A DNA stretch of 64,000 nucleotides from Phyllostachys edulis (GCA_036346405.1 CM070548.1:70155739-70219738), one strand, 5' to 3'. Numbered from the stretch's first letter, positions 11,591 through 22,760 are shown. Translations and numbers: made by a program. Notes: a model not told the origin generated them from the letters alone.

Positions 11591-11913
11591 TTTTTTTTTA
11601 AAATAATCTAGTTTTTATTTTAAATTATAGTAATAATACCATATTTTTTCTTTTTACATGAATAATCATCTGTCGCTTAACCGTTGGACGACTAGCTTAA
11701 GTCGCTCAACGATTGAGCAACTTGGATATTTGTCACTCAACGATGTATAATACATGCCCTGCTAGCTGAGCGAGCTGTACATTAGGACCAACCGTTGAGC
11801 GATAAGTGTCCAAGTCGCCCAATAGCAAATGATTATTCCTGTAAAATAAAAAAAAATAATGGTATTAGTACTGTAATTCGAAATAAAAACTAGATTACTT
11901 TTTTTAAAAAAAA
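11591..11913. mobile_element. Foldback MITE-like element, about 320 bp
   Basis: The two ends are long imperfect inverted repeats of about 90 bases: AATCTAGTTTTTATTTTAAA... on the left against ...GAAATAAAAACTAGATTA on the right, continuing inward through TAATAATACCAT and GAATAATCAT. The loop holds several CGCTCAACGATTGAGC-like palindromes. Length, AT-rich arms and absence of coding capacity fit a MITE. I could not find a clean target duplication, so the superfamily is open. Confidence 0.65.
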
Positions 11914-12194
11914 TCATAGGCCATGTGTAGCCTTTCTTTCTTTCTTCCCTTTCTGCTGAATTTTTGCGCTGCTTAGTGTACGTGTTTAGATCGATGGGTT
12001 GGCGACACGATCTATCTTGATTTGATCCTGGATGGCCTCGAGTTTTGTCGCTGTTATGTTGCGCCGACGTGGAGATGATTTTGATGCGGCGATGGGGATT
12101 ATATGTTGCGATGCAAACTGATATCTGAGGGGTACTGGTGAAATATATATGTGGTCTTGATAAAGTTCAGTGTTTCGGTTTTTGTTGCTTATAG
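11914..12194. other. Unassigned flank of the MULE
   Basis: No gene motif is seen. The last bases before the MULE read TTGCTTATAGCAG, which looks like a splice acceptor leading into the duplicated target site and, across the MULE, into the frame at 20470-20664. Confidence 0.3.
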
Positions 12195-12203
12195 CAGCAG
12201 GAG
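12195..12203 (+). repeat. MULE target-site duplication, left copy
   Basis: CAGCAGGAG matches CAGTAGGAG at 20468-20476 at eight of nine positions. The length is diagnostic of Mutator superfamily insertion. Confidence 0.8.
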
Positions 12204-12480
12204 GAATTTTTTTATTTAATCCTTTTTTTATTAATATTTTAAAGTTAATCTCTCGCGAACTTTATTTTTAATTCTGATCCCTTTGGCCACGCCACCCTCC
12301 CTGGCGTGTCAAAATCATTCTGTCACGTCACCAGCCGTGGCGTGACAAAACATGCCACACAAGCCCTCGGCCGCGCGCTGTGCCAGCGTGGAGGGCTTGC
12401 GTGGCATCTGTCACGTCGGAACTCATGGCGTGACTAGTTATGTGGTCATGCCAGATTGCGTAGCGTGACAGTGAAGGACT
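12204..12480 (+). repeat. MULE left terminal inverted repeat with hairpin
   Basis: This pairs with 20195-20467. It carries several GGCGTGAC/GTCACG motifs in both orientations. It also holds a hairpin at 12353-12406 whose arms are TGCCACACAAGCCCTC and GAGGGCTTGCGTGGCA, with one mismatch. Confidence 0.85.
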
Positions 12481-13648
12481 TAGGAGTTTCGGCGCCGCTA
12501 GTTTTTCATTTTTTCCCCGTCTCCCTATCTCCCCCGTGCGCCTGCTCTCCTCCCGCCGCCGAAGTTCCTCCCCCGCCGGCCCGCCCTCCGCCGCCGTCTG
12601 CCCTCCCCTGCCGGCCCTCATCCTCCTCTGCGCCTGGTGCTGCCGGCTTCCTCCCCTGCACCCGGCCTTCACCTTGACGGCCCGGCTCCTCATTGTCGCC
12701 CTCACCACTTGCGGCCGCCTCCCTATGAGCTCAAGGTTGATTCTTCCATCTAAATCCCATCCTCCTCTACTCATTCTTTCCTCTAGATCCCATCCTCCTC
12801 TAGAGCATAAGGGAAGCAAGAACGAAGAAGTCTGACATTTTGCATTTTCGGCCAAATCAAGGTGTGCATTCCTTTGCATCTAATTATCACTTCTTTGATG
12901 CATAATCATGTATTTAAATGTTGTGTAGTGGATGAGTTCTTGAATGGATGATATATATGTTGCCATGAAAAATAGCATGCATAGGTTGTACATGAAAAAT
13001 GCTCTCAGATTGGTTCATCATTGACCTAGTTGCTTGGATCTTTACATAGTATCATATCCTTATCAATTGGCATGTATTCATTTAGCACACTAGTTTGTTG
13101 TGATCTAATGATCTTATCAAGTGTAGCTCTTTTGTTGCATGTATGTATGTGCAATTGCGAAGTGTATGCATCTATGTGCAAGCTGTCTCATTCTTGGTGT
13201 TCCTGACATGTAATTTTTGCTAGCGAATTGCTCATCAATAATAGTGTTTGGGCGGTCTCGAGCGGGATCTCGGCGTGCTGAGCACATGAATCGAGGTAGT
13301 GTAGGCGCGCTCAGAGGCAAGCTCGGCGGTCCCAAACACGTGGTTTGGGCGGTCTCGAGAGCGGGATCTCGGCGTGGTGAGCACGAGAGACTCGGGTAGT
13401 GTAGGTTTTGGATCTTTTGGTATCTCTTTGTTTCTTGGTGTTATTAAGTCCCTTTGTGTATGGCCTAACACACCTCAAGTCATTGTGAAGCGACACATCA
13501 ATTATGCATATGTTTGTACCATCAAATCGCTAGCATGTCTCGAAAACCGAGCTTTTGTTATGTCAATGTTGATTGTGATATTTCGTACTTGCGGTATTTC
13601 GTTCATATGGCATGCAGTACTGACTTTGCAATATTTTGTTGGATATAG
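12481..13648. other. MULE leader region with a 94-bp duplication
   Basis: Positions 12500-12720 are GC-rich and proline/serine-coding in the open frames, like a grass 5' leader. A unit beginning GTTTGGGCGGTCTCGAG at 13248 is repeated at 13342 with a few changes (GGGATCTCGGCGTG...TAGTGTAGG). No domain is visible before the transposase start at 13649. Confidence 0.4.
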
Positions 13649-14320
13649 ATGGACAAAGTTGTACGTGTATTTACTAGTGGGGCCATTAGCCAAACTAGAA
13701 GTTGTGTTGACTTCGGTGGCATGGAAGTGACCGTCCTTTTCTTTCGCGAATCACCAGATTTTAAAACTCTTGTGAGTAGGATTAAGTCGACATTTGGATG
13801 GGATGAGCCCGGGGTCATTGTCGGAATGCAAGGATGATATGACGCAGGGGTGGGTTCTAAGGTGCACGCCTTTTTGGTGCCAATCTTGTCCGCCGATGAT
13901 TGGGACATGTACAAGGAAATTGTGCTCGCATCTTAGGTCCGGGTGTTGGAGGTGGCGGTGGAAAGGACAATCGTTATTGAGGATTTACCACACAATTTGG
14001 ATGTGGTGAATGGCAACACGGAGGAACAAGACCCCGCTGCCCATCATTCGCGTGCCCCCCAATGGAAGAGCGACCTCCCAAAGCGTTCGTTAGCGTGAGT
14101 CGTACCAGCCATGGCCCCTTGTCGGTGGATCTGCTTGTATCTTCCCCGCAACGTGTTATTGACCCTATGATTGATTTCAACGGCGCTGTAATGAACAACG
14201 AGCTTGAGGAGGAGTTGATTCAACGCCGGCGAGCGTTGGGGTGCGGCTGCTGCGAAGCACCTTGCTATCGCGGAGGTCGAGTCATGCAATTAGGAGGCGG
14301 AGGAATACGATCCCATTAAG
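13649..14320 (+). pseudogene. MULE transposase N-terminal fragment
   Basis: The frame from ATG 13649 begins MDKVVRVFTSGAISQTR and continues through VDFGGMEVTVLFFRESPDF, resembling the N-terminal region of plant MuDR-type transposases. It then shifts frame near 13838 to KVHAFLVPILSADDWDMYKE and, after a stop, VRVLEVAVERT, again the expected order (DW(D)xYKxIV followed by xxLEV). Several stops and shifts follow. The DNA-cleaving core with its DDE residues does not appear after it. The product would have bound and cut the inverted ends; this copy cannot. Confidence 0.6.
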
Positions 14321-14441
14321 CATATATACGCCGTCGAGGCAGCCGAGGGCACATCGATAAGGGTGAACGTTATGGTGGCGGAACCATAGAGTGAACTGGT
14401 GAGGGAGATCACTTGCATGGTCCCGATGTTCTGCATGTCCC

Positions 14442-14834
14442 ATGCTCTCACGTCATCACCACATCGGCGTCGGCGGTGTAAGTCACCTTACCTTCGTTGC
14501 GTCGAATTCTCGAAGCAAGCCACGATCACGAGACTTGGGAGAAGCGATTGAGCCTTACCTAGATCCTCGCATTGGCCCTTTGTGCGTGGGGAGGAATACA
14601 TTCTGGCGTAACAATGATGAACAAACAGCGCGTCGAAGGAAGAGGAAGAGGCTTTGTAATGGCATGGACCTCTCACGGCAAAGCGGTAGGGCAGTACTCT
14701 CTGGGGACTTCAACAACACCGGCACCAGCAGTGCTCGGTGCCACGAGCACGGACACACAAGGGCAAAACACGTCGGTAGGGATTCCCACCCTTGCGAGTC
14801 GGTGGCGGCGCTCACGTGTCGCCCCACCGCTTGA
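14442..14834 (+). pseudogene. Probable MULE transposase C-terminal zinc-knuckle region
   Basis: A 130-residue frame contains DPRIGPLCVGRNTFWRNND, then a basic stretch (ARRRKRKRLCNGMD) and FNNTGTSSARCHEHGHTRAKH. Plant MULE transposases end with a basic RRxKRxRNxMD segment and a CxxCxxxGHxxxxC knuckle. Here the knuckle has lost its first cysteines. Its position soon after the N-terminal fragment suggests that an internal deletion removed the catalytic core. The match is by eye and moderate. Confidence 0.45.
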
Positions 14835-15005
14835 GGTATCCAATCTTTGTTGTTTAAAAAATGGTTGTTCTTTACGTGTATAGTACTTGCATTTGCATTT
14901 CACATATTGTTTTCAACGCCATGTGTACGTACTGATATAGTTCACTCATTTGCATTCTATACATTGTTTTGTACCTCACGTGACCTTACAAAATCCTATC
15001 TGTAA

Positions 15006-17420
15006 TGTAGGATGCGCAAGACCTGCGCATGTCTGCGTTGCTCCTCTCGAATCTGACGACGACCACCGCGCTCGCCGCATAGCCCACGGTGGTCAGGTGA
15101 GATTTGCTACTCTTCTACTTCATCGTGCTTGTTGTTTCACTTATTTATTTACGTATCTCTCTTATAGGTACTCCGCCACTTCGCCCTTGGACCCACACCC
15201 CCTAGATTGGGATAAGCGGTACGCGCCACGAGTTTGCTCAGAAGGTCTCCTTGCTTTGGCGCGGATAGTCATCAACGGGCTCCCTCGTATGGATAGTTCT
15301 GCGCTCACCGCACTGGTGGACCAGTGGCGCTTGGAGACCCACACTTTTCACCTACCGTCAAGCGAGATGACTATCACGCTTGGGGCGTTAGTATGATTGT
15401 AGGCCTCCTGTGAGATGCACTGTGTTGTGGACGTCAACAGCGTGGGCTAGCGAGACCGGGTGGGAGAGTGGCTCGGAGTGCGACCGGAGGACCCCCCCTG
15501 TGGACTCGAGGACAACCGGCCATCTGCGGTGCTGCGTTATGGTGCGCGCACTTCAGCGTGTGCTGCGAACGCGAGATGATGCCACATCGGTGCTTCACAC
15601 GCAGGCGTGGATTTGGCATCTTCTCGGCTCCTTCCTCTTCTCGGGCCAGTGTACCGCAATCTTTGTCTCTGGATTTACTTGCGATTTTGGCGATTTCTAT
15701 GGCGAGGACCTACGGTTGGGATTCTACTACACTAAGCGTGTCATCTTGGCATTTGTGCGGCGCGTGCCGATTAAAGTCTGAGAGGGCAACTTGGGTGGTC
15801 TGCGCATACCTCCTGCAGATCTGGATGTGGGGCGTTTCCCGTGGGTCGACCCACTCGTCTTTGCCTTGTAGGTGCAATTTTAATTAATCACTCATATCTC
15901 GTTCCATAAAAATCTGATGATATATATCTCTATCACGAGCATGACCATGGCCCATTGAAGGCGAGGCCTCGCGACCCATAGTAGCCTACCTCTGGAGCTC
16001 CATCATGGCACCTCTTGGGCATCAGGGTCGCGGTACCTCAGCGTATACAAAGCGAGCTCGGCGTCATCACGCGGGGACCGGTCTTTGTTTCATAAGTTAT
16101 TTTACTTGTTGCATTCACCTATTGAGCCAAACCTACTTGCTGCGAGTCACGTGGCGCCATCGTCATGACGAGGTCCTAGAAATTGTGCTAAACCCGATGT
16201 GCGAGTAGGGCGAGGTTTAAGTGGTTGGCCCTCTCGCCGTTGATCTACTTCCATGCGGTGGAGTACCATTTGCCCCATCGGGTGATGAGGCGATTTAGGA
16301 AGTTCGAGCATGTCCACGGTGGTGTTCTCGGCAGACATAAACCTTCATGGGTAAGTCCTCGTAAATGTGTATGTGCGACTTGATGGCGCTTTTCGTGCTA
16401 ACTGTTAGATTGTCGCCGTCGCAGGATGAACCGAAGGCGGAGGTACCAGCACACCAACTGGTCCGCTCATCACCGAGCCTACGTGTTGGAGTGGCTGGAT
16501 TGAACAAATCGGTCCAGGAACGTGCCCCAGATCCATCAAAGACATAACTTCGTTAGATACCTACAGTGGCTACACGGCGTCGCGCGTCTCGGCTTCCGAC
16601 AAGCGATGGTGATCTTGGTATATATGAGGGTGGCGGCGATGAGGAGGACATCGTGGGCGACTCTGACGAGTTCACCAGAGCGGGCACTCGGCCGGAGAGG
16701 GTCCCCATCAACGCTTACTACGTGAGTACATTGTATCACACCACTAATTAGCAATGTCGCCATGCGTAAGCTAATTTAATGTGTTGACCCCTTCGCAGGG
16801 AAATCAGCTTGCCCGCATAAGCAATGAGGCCGGGAAGGTTCTCATGGTACAGGAGGGTTCGGAGGGGAGCTTCCAACGCTTCCGAGACTTCGCTGAGGTA
16901 ATACACACTACGTTAAATTAACATGTTATCCTTTGTTATTTATTTTGTTGCATTAAACTTCACTACCTTTTTGTTGTTTAACCTTGTAGTTGGTTCGCTG
17001 CCAATGCCGACGACTGGCCGTAAGGATGAGCTGTGTGGTGGCAGCAGGAGAGGTCGTGCAACCTGGCCCGGCTCAGAGCGGCGCAGACGAAGCAGACTAG
17101 GCCGAGGAGGCCGGCGAGGACGAGGAGGAGGCCAACGAGAATGAAGAGGAGGGTGGCGCAGACGAGGCCGAGGAGGACGAGGAGGAGGCCGGCGAGGACA
17201 AGGAGGACGTCGCTGCCAGGATTCCCGATGAGATGCTCCTCGCAGACCTGGTTGGTACACCGCCCCCCCACACAGCCGACGCATGACACCCCACCACGCC
17301 GCCGTAAACGGCGTGATCGCGCAGACATTAGTTCCGTAAACGTCGTCGAGGGCATGCGAGGCCAACAACCAGTAGCGAGGTTCACGCCGGGGTCGGGTGC
17401 ACGCCAAAAGCGCAAGTGAT
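15006..17420 (+). pseudogene. Plant mobile domain (PMD, aminotransferase-like) pseudogene
   Basis: Conserved PMD phrases occur in the right order but in three frames: GLLALARIVINGLPRMDSSALTAL with WRLETHTFHLPSSEMTITL (15240-15390); RDRVGEWLGVRPEDPP (about 15450-15500); AWIWHLLGSFLFS (15605-15640); CAYLLQIWMWG (about 15800-15832); YFHAVEYHLPHRVMRRF (16240-16290); NWSAHHRAYVLEWLD (about 16455-16500). A clear intron lies at 15097-15167 (CAG|GTGAG ... TTATAG). The domain occurs in host silencing proteins (MAIN/MAIL family) and inside MULE and Gypsy elements. The C-terminal part (17030-17400) is acidic and low-complexity. Frameshifts show it is dead. It may be original cargo or a second ORF of the element. 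Confidence 0.75.
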
Positions 17421-17640
17421 GGGATGAATGAATGTGTGCTTGCATTTTGTACAGTTCATATCGAATGGAACTTTCTATAACCATTTTGAATGTTGAATGA
17501 AATGAGATGAACGATGATTGCTTCTTATTGTTGTTTTAATGAAATCATTGTAATGATTCTGAATGCTTGATGGTTGATTCTTATTGTTGTTTGAATGAAA
17601 TCAGACTGTGTTGATTCAATGCATGAGGCCAATGTGGCTG
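17421..17640. other. AT-rich spacer in the MULE
   Basis: A short duplicated phrase, TGATTGCTTCTTATTGTTGTTT / TGATTCTTATTGTTGTTTGAATGAAATCA, repeats near 17515 and 17575. No gene is visible. Confidence 0.4.
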
Positions 17641-17654
17641 ACTCAGATGAGTGA

Positions 17655-18000
17655 TATTGTCACGCCGCCAGTACTGACGTGACAATGCAGCCCTGCCACA
17701 CCAGTTTAAATGGCGTGACAGGACTTAGCCCCGGTAGCTATGGCCCTCCTTCGCAACGCCTCTGGAACATCAACCATTGTGGCGTGGCAGCACGTTTTTG
17801 CCACGCCGTGAATGGTGGCGTGACAACGCAGTCCTGTCATGCCCGGGTAAATGGCGTGACAGGACTTAGCCCCGGCAGCGATGGCTCTTTTTGGCAATGC
17901 CTCTGGAACATCAACCATTGTGGTGTGGCAGCACGTTTATGCCACGCCGTGAATGGTGGTGTGACAACACAGTCCTGTCACGCCCGGAAAAGTGGCGTGA
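17655..18000 (+). repeat. 141-bp tandem array carrying the TIR motif
   Basis: TGGCGTGACAGGACTTAGCC begins units at 17711 and 17852, and a partial third unit begins with TGGCGTGATAG at 17993, so the period is exactly 141. Each unit carries several GGCGTG / CACGCC motifs of the kind found in the terminal inverted repeats, including GCCACGCCGTGAATGGTGGC, which is itself nearly palindromic. The upstream edge (17655-17710) is a partial unit. Confidence 0.85.
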
Positions 18001-18002
18001 TA

Positions 18003-18135
18003 GTAAGTTTTTAGGGTTTAGGTTTAGGATTTAGAGTTTTAGGTTTACGTTAGGGCTTAGGCTATTAGGCCAGGTTTAGGTCTAGGTTTAGGGTTTTAGG
18101 TTCGGGGTTAGGGTTAGGGTTTTAGGTTTTTAGGT
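18003..18135 (+). repeat. Interstitial telomere-like (TTTAGGG) repeats
   Basis: A run of TTTAGGG, GGTTTAG, TTAGGGTTTTAGG and GTTAGGGTTAGGG variants in one orientation, degenerate but clearly built on the plant telomere heptamer TTTAGGG. Confidence 0.8.
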
Positions 18136-18265
18136 GACAGCTTTGTATAGTAACAAGACCACACGGGGTAGCTTTGAGCAGTGATAAGACCAAAAGAGAC
18201 AGCCTTGCGCAGTGACAAGACCAGACGAGGCAGATTTGTACAGTGACAAGACCACACGGGCTAGG
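18136..18265 (+). repeat. 31-bp-period array I (plus orientation)
   Basis: Units of the form AGCTTTGNNCAGTGACAAGACC lie in register: AAGACC falls at 18155, 18186, 18217 and 18248, a period of exactly 31. Confidence 0.8.
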
Positions 18266-18505
18266 TTTGCGCAGCTTTCTCTGAACGAATAAAATTATAC
18301 AAAAATTACAGAAGCAACAACACTATGACGGGAGGCTTATCAATCATCCTTTCTTTGAACGAATATCACTTACCTTTCTACTTACAACTCATTCTGGATC
18401 ATTGGACAACCCTAACCCTCGCCGAGGTTTTCGGATCGGCGTGATAACACTCGTCTTTCTTTGCGAGTCATGTCTTTTAGTTACGAAAAATTTGGCGAAA
18501 TGATC
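18266..18505. other. Spacer between the two 31-bp-period arrays
   Basis: Mixed-composition sequence with CTTTCTCTGAACGAAT and CTTTCTTTGAACGAAT near 18278 and 18349 as a short direct repeat. No gene motif. Confidence 0.4.
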
Positions 18506-18770
18506 GGGGTTAATCCTTTGCGCATAGCTATCCCGTCTTGTCTTGTCCTTTGCGCAAAGGCTGTCTTCTTTAGCTTTGTCCTTTGCGCAAAGGCGCACCG
18601 TGGTCTTGTCCTTCGCAAAAAAGCGCCCGTCTGATCTTATCCTTTGCTCAAAATCATCTCTTTTGGTGTTGTCATTGCGCAAAGCTGCCTCGTTTGATCT
18701 TATCTCTACGCAAAGTAGACAACCCCGTCAGGTCTTGTCATCTACAACCTAATACATTACCCCGTCAGGT
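18506..18770 (-). repeat. 31-bp-period array II (minus orientation relative to array I)
   Basis: GTCTTGTCCTTTGCGCAAAG-type units recur about every 30-33 bases (near 18540, 18573, 18603, 18632, 18662, 18692 and 18728). On the minus strand the unit reads CTTTGCGCAAAGGACAAGAC, related to the CTTGCGCAGTGACAAGACC unit of array I, so the two arrays face each other. The lysine- and aspartate-rich minus-strand frame here (18389-18682) follows from the repeat and is not convincing as a protein. Confidence 0.65.
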
Positions 18771-18790
18771 CTTGGCCTCCCCCCGCGGGC

Positions 18791-18797
18791 TATAAAA
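18791..18797 (+). promoter_or_regulatory. TATA box of the GRF-type cargo gene
   Basis: TATAAAA in the setting GGGCTATAAAATG lies 89 bases before the ATG at 18880, a usual distance for a plant core promoter. Confidence 0.6.
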
Positions 18798-18879
18798 TGT
18801 GCGCCCCACGCTCCGGAAGGACCACTCGATCCTTCAAACCGTAGGAACAAGAACATTCTCCGTCATACACTAACATACC

Positions 18880-19432
18880 ATGGCGGGCGTCGAGGACCCG
18901 ATCCAGCAAAATTCGCCAAGCAAGACCTTCACAGGAAAGGAGGAGGACTTGGCCCTAACTACCGGTTGTTGCCGAACAAGCGTGCTCAACCTAAGTGGCC
19001 AAAATACGGACACGGGGAGGACGCTATCGTGCAGGTCATAGACAGCCCTTTCGATGGCGGACGGTGTTTCTTCCGATGCCCATACTCTGGGGTAAATAGT
19101 TTTGTTCATGTTACTACTAATACATCCTCCATACTAACCGTCCCTTACAGCAGATGGCGAAATGCAACTGTACCCGCTGGATCAATCCTCCCTATGAACG
19201 ACATGTTGCGATGCACGTGGATATATTGTGGAACTGAATATTTGATTTGGAGGCGCAAATTGACGATCTTAAGGAGCAAAATGATGACCTCCGCCAACAG
19301 ATGCAACACGAGAGGGGCAACGAGGAGGTCGTGAACATAGGAAGTTCCTATGATCCCACATGCTGCTCGCCAACCCTAGCTGCATATGCGCGTGCCACTA
19401 CAACGACGGCCAACCACGTCCGAGGCGCCTAG
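18880..19432 (+). pseudogene. GRF-type zinc-finger protein with C-terminal coiled coil
   Basis: After the TATA box, ATG 18880 opens MAGVEDPIQQNSPSKTF. A one-base loss near 18950 shifts the frame to RLLPNKRAQPKWPKYGHGED, then GGRCFFRCPYSG. An intron with GT-AG ends lies at 19092-19150. Exon 2 gives KCNCTRWINPPYERHVAMHVD, a stop in place of a codon after ILWN, then a heptad-like acidic coil (LEAQIDDLKEQNDDLRQQM). The CxCGxGE...GRRFFxCP...CxFxxWxD pattern is that of GRF zinc fingers, which bind DNA or RNA. The first cysteine of the finger is replaced by tyrosine. No cellular role can be given; the frameshift and stop make it a pseudogene. Confidence 0.65.
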
Positions 19433-20190
19433 CTGGAGAACACTTTATGTGGGTAGTGCGAGGCATCTTTCCGTACTAGTTCCCGGAAGGTTTAATTTAT
19501 TTCCATTCAAAAAAGGCGCATATGTATCGTAGGAGAACTTTGATTTATTGCATCGTGCATGGTGTTGTTCCTTATGCATGTAACCAAACCCTGTGCGCCA
19601 TGTTATTCCAAGCTTTGTTATGAAGTCTATTTTAATTCGCAACTTTAAATCTCGTCGTCTTTTCGCATTCAATTCTTCGCGTAGTAAGGCATCCAACAAC
19701 AGGATAAAAACGAGTTCTAGAAGTTTACGGTTTGGTCTACGACTACAAACCTATGATTCCAGTAGGATGTCTACGCACCACCTATCATTCCACTATGATG
19801 TTTACGCATCTTTCATCAACGGTACTGCCTACCATATGTGCATAATTGTGCATCATGTTGTACCACACAATCCACATATTACTCATTTTTTTCCAGGATG
19901 CATTATGTATCACTTCTGGGTTACGCCCTGGAAATATTGTAAAGTGTCAAAGGTTTGCAAAGCACAAAAAGATTATATGTCCATATATCTATTTACTCTC
20001 AGTTAAAAAGGATGGTGTTATATTTGGTTACGTAGAGAGGTCTCTATTTTCAAGTTGTGAATTATTAAATGTTACATGTACATAGTGTTATGTATCACCG
20101 TATCTTTAATTGTTTTTTATCTTTCCAAACGAAGTCCCTTTGTTGGCTCCAAATATATAAATCCAAATGGAATACAAACAAGCTGGAATT
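19433..20190. other. MULE 3' segment, unassigned
   Basis: AT-rich sequence after the zinc-finger gene. Several short frames exist, none with a motif. This may be the 3' untranslated region and spacer to the right terminal repeat. Confidence 0.35.
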
Positions 20191-20194
20191 AGCC

Positions 20195-20467
20195 CCTATC
20201 ACGCTGTCATAAATGGCGTGACAATCAGCTCTATCACGCCAAACAAAAAGACGTGACAAGTGCCACGCAAGCCCTCCACGTTGGCGCGGCGTGCGGCCGA
20301 GGGCTTGCGTGGCACCTTTGGCCACGCCGCCACTGGTGGCGTGACAGTTTTATTTGGTCACGCCACGGGAGGTGGCGTGACCAAAAGAGTCAGATTTGGA
20401 AATAAAGTTGGCGAGGGGTTAACTTTAAAATATAATTAAAAATAGAATTAAATAATATAAAAAATTC
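20195..20467 (-). repeat. MULE right terminal inverted repeat with hairpin
   Basis: This is the complement of 12204-12480. It contains GGCGTGAC/GTCACGCC motifs and a perfect hairpin at 20260-20315 with 17-base arms GTGCCACGCAAGCCCTC and GAGGGCTTGCGTGGCAC. Confidence 0.85.
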
Positions 20468-20476
20468 CAGTAGGAG
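20468..20476 (+). repeat. MULE target-site duplication, right copy
   Basis: CAGTAGGAG, against CAGCAGGAG at 12195-12203. Confidence 0.8.
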
Positions 20477-20664
20477 TGGCAGAGGCAATTTTGCAGCAAG
20501 AGTTTCTCTGTACTGCAACAGCTATGGTACTGTTTAATCCGAAAGTTGCTGTGGAAGGAAACTACATCACTTTTGGTATGGAGCGAGCATATATCTTTAC
20601 TATTACAAAAGAACGACTCAGTGACGATGACGAGTCTGTAATCTACCTCTTCTTGAGTTGGTAG
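20471..20664 (+). CDS. Possible terminal exon of a disrupted host gene
   Basis: A frame of about 63 residues running from the MULE edge to a TAG has protein-like composition (AEAILQQEFLCTATAMV, later ERAYIFTITKERLSDDDES) and no low-complexity bias. On the other side of the MULE the duplicated target is preceded by TTGCTTATAGCAG, a plausible splice acceptor, so removing the MULE gives acceptor plus open exon. I do not recognise the protein, and no upstream exon could be identified. It may simply be a chance frame. Confidence 0.3.
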
Positions 20665-21711
20665 GAATCTTTTGTTGATAAATATATGCATACATGTATA
20701 AGATACTTGAAGGATCTTTGGTGGAAAATTAGATTATCTGTGTTTGTGGTTTGTGATAAGATTCTATATGGTTTGTTGATTGGATGCAAACTATGTATGA
20801 AACTTTTATTTATAGGGATAATTACCTTATGTATATTGGTTTTCTATGTTTATTACATATATTACGTTTTATTTAAAATCCGTTGCAATGCACGGACATT
20901 CGATCAGTGCTCAATTAAAACATCACTGCAGTACGTTCGAAATATTGTTCTTGATCGACTAATTTGTGATTTGGTGATACAGTGACTAGTTCGGTAAAAA
21001 GCTGAAGCTACCTTTAATTTGAAAGCAGAAATGACGAGTGCAGAGAGCAAGTATCGGTTTTCTTACGCCATAGTATCCATCGATGTTTTTTTTAACTTAG
21101 AAAGGCACCAGACAGTCCAAGCACGAAGAATATTTTCCAGACTGCACAAAAGCACTCCCACTACTATGACTATCTGGATTTTGAATTAAAGATAACTTAA
21201 TTAAACTACTACTACGTAGCTTTGAGGATTTGAGGTTGTGAATTTGTGATCATATCGGCCGCATTTGAAACATGATCTTGTAATGTAAGTAGACTTGTCC
21301 ACCTTGCATAATTGGATGGAGGTTTCGCTCTCACACAGCTTTAGTTCTTAGCCCACTTAATCCCGAGAGATCTATCCTGGAGCCGTTCATAGTGCCATAC
21401 TTCCATACATGGCTCTGGCTTGCTAGTTACAACTCTTCTTAGAAGCACAGCAAACCAGCTCCGAGTAAGTCGAGTCAGGCTCAATATAAGCTTTGGCTCT
21501 AATTCAGCCCATTTAATTTGTTATAACTCCTAGCAACAGAAACATGATGCAGTTTGAACTCCAAGTTCAGAGTTGAGCTAGCTAAATTTGTCCAGATCAG
21601 TCTAGCAGATAACCACCACATGAGCATGCATGGTACCCCGGGCGATCAAAAGAGTTCTCCACACGTGCTGCTGATCTTGTGTGCATGGGCGATCCTTGCA
21701 ACTTGAGACAA
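20665..21711. other. Unassigned segment
   Basis: AT-rich. ATCCGTTGCAATGCACGGAC at 20878-20897 resembles a phrase often found at the ends of grass transposons, but no partner end was found. No gene motif. Confidence 0.25.
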
Positions 21712-21714
21712 TTA

Positions 21715-22757
21715 GGGTGTGTTTGATTGATGGGACGAGGTTGAATGAGATGGGATGATACAGGTAGGATGTGATCGCCCTGTATGAGATGATATAGCCA
21801 GTCTGTTTGGTTGGTTGTATGAGATGATATAAGATTCTGTTTGGTTAGTTGTATAGGATGATTCTGGATGGTTCAAACTGTTGTTTGGTTTGGTGGATAA
21901 AGTTGGATATGCAACCAAAGTTTTTTGAAATTCATAAAATTCATGCAAATTTCATGCAAAATCACGGAATAGCACCCGATTCCTCCTTTCTATTCTCCTC
22001 CATTCCTCTTTCTACCCCGATTGCTCATGGTGCCGCCTCCCTCTTCCTCTTGGCTTGGCCACGCCTGGCCGTCGGTGCGTCGGCGTCGTCGCCGGTGCTC
22101 CTCTCCCCCAGCGCCCACGCTTCGCCTCCCAGCTCCCGTCGCCACCACCGCCTCCGCTCCCTCGCGTTCTGTCGCTTGCCACGGCCGACCTCCATCTTGG
22201 CGTGTGCCTCCTGCTAAGCTGCGGCTCGGCTCTGGCAGTCTTGCCTCCGGTTCGGTCCCATGGTCTTTGCCGCCTTGGCTTCGGTTGGCCAGCGCCTCTC
22301 GCGTGCTCCTGCGGCCCACACTGCGCCTCTCGCCCCCTCTCTCTCTCGCGCGCTTCTTCGCCCTGCACCGCCACCTTCTTCTCCTGGTTGCACCTGCGCC
22401 ACCTTCTTCTCCGGCTCATTTGGATGGCCGGCCGCCTCCTTCCTTCCTTGGCAGGCTCCCGTGGCGTCGTTCCTCCGGCCCCCTCGGTGCTCGAACCATG
22501 GCGCCCGCCGCTCTCGACCGGCTCGGCAGTGCTTGCTGCCGCCCTAAGCGCCTCTCCATGGTTTGGTACCAAGTTGAACAGCGTGGTTCGGGTTATTTTG
22601 CCGAACAGGATGATACAGAATCAAAATGGAATATTTCTATTTTTGAACCATCTCATCTCAAATGGTTTGATACCATCCACCAACCAAACAACTGAACGAG
22701 TCTATTTCTCGTACCGGATGATTCAAGACCGTATGGTTCAATAAACCAAATAGACCC
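21715..22757. mobile_element. PIF/Harbinger (Tourist-like) non-autonomous element, 1,043 bp
   Basis: The left end GGGTGTGTTTGATTGATGGG and the complement of the right end, GGGTCTATTTGGTTTATTGA, are imperfect inverted repeats. The element is flanked on both sides by TTA (21712-21714 and 22758-22760). A GGGTSTRTTTGG-type end with a TTA/TAA duplication fits Harbinger elements. Subterminal sequence repeats TTTGGTTGGTTGTATGAGATG-like phrases. There is no transposase frame, so it would depend on a partner element. Confidence 0.65.
22010..22560. other. GC-rich passenger segment inside the Harbinger element
   Basis: The middle of the element switches sharply to GC-rich sequence with long overlapping frames on both strands (up to 229 codons on plus and 186 on minus). 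These are proline-, serine-, arginine- and alanine-rich and lack motifs. The base composition differs strongly from the AT-rich arms, which suggests a captured 5' end of a grass gene. Which strand, if any, was coding cannot be told. Confidence 0.35.
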
Positions 22758-22760
22758 TTA

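Larger units (their letters stand above)
12204..20467 (+). mobile_element. Composite Mutator-like element (MULE), 8,264 bp
   Basis: The ends are inverted repeats of about 270 bases. Both begin GAATTTTTT and share phrases such as TTTTAAAGTTAA and CACGCCACC. They are flanked by nine-base direct repeats CAGCAGGAG (12195-12203) and CAGTAGGAG (20468-20476), which differ at one base. Long inverted ends with a 9-bp duplication are the mark of MULEs. Inside, in order, are a GC-rich leader, a transposase N-terminus, a transposase C-terminus, a PMD-domain pseudogene, a 141-bp tandem array, telomere-like repeats, two inverted 31-bp-period arrays, and a GRF-type zinc-finger gene with its own TATA box. 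The catalytic core of the transposase is not recognisable, so the copy is non-autonomous. Confidence 0.85.
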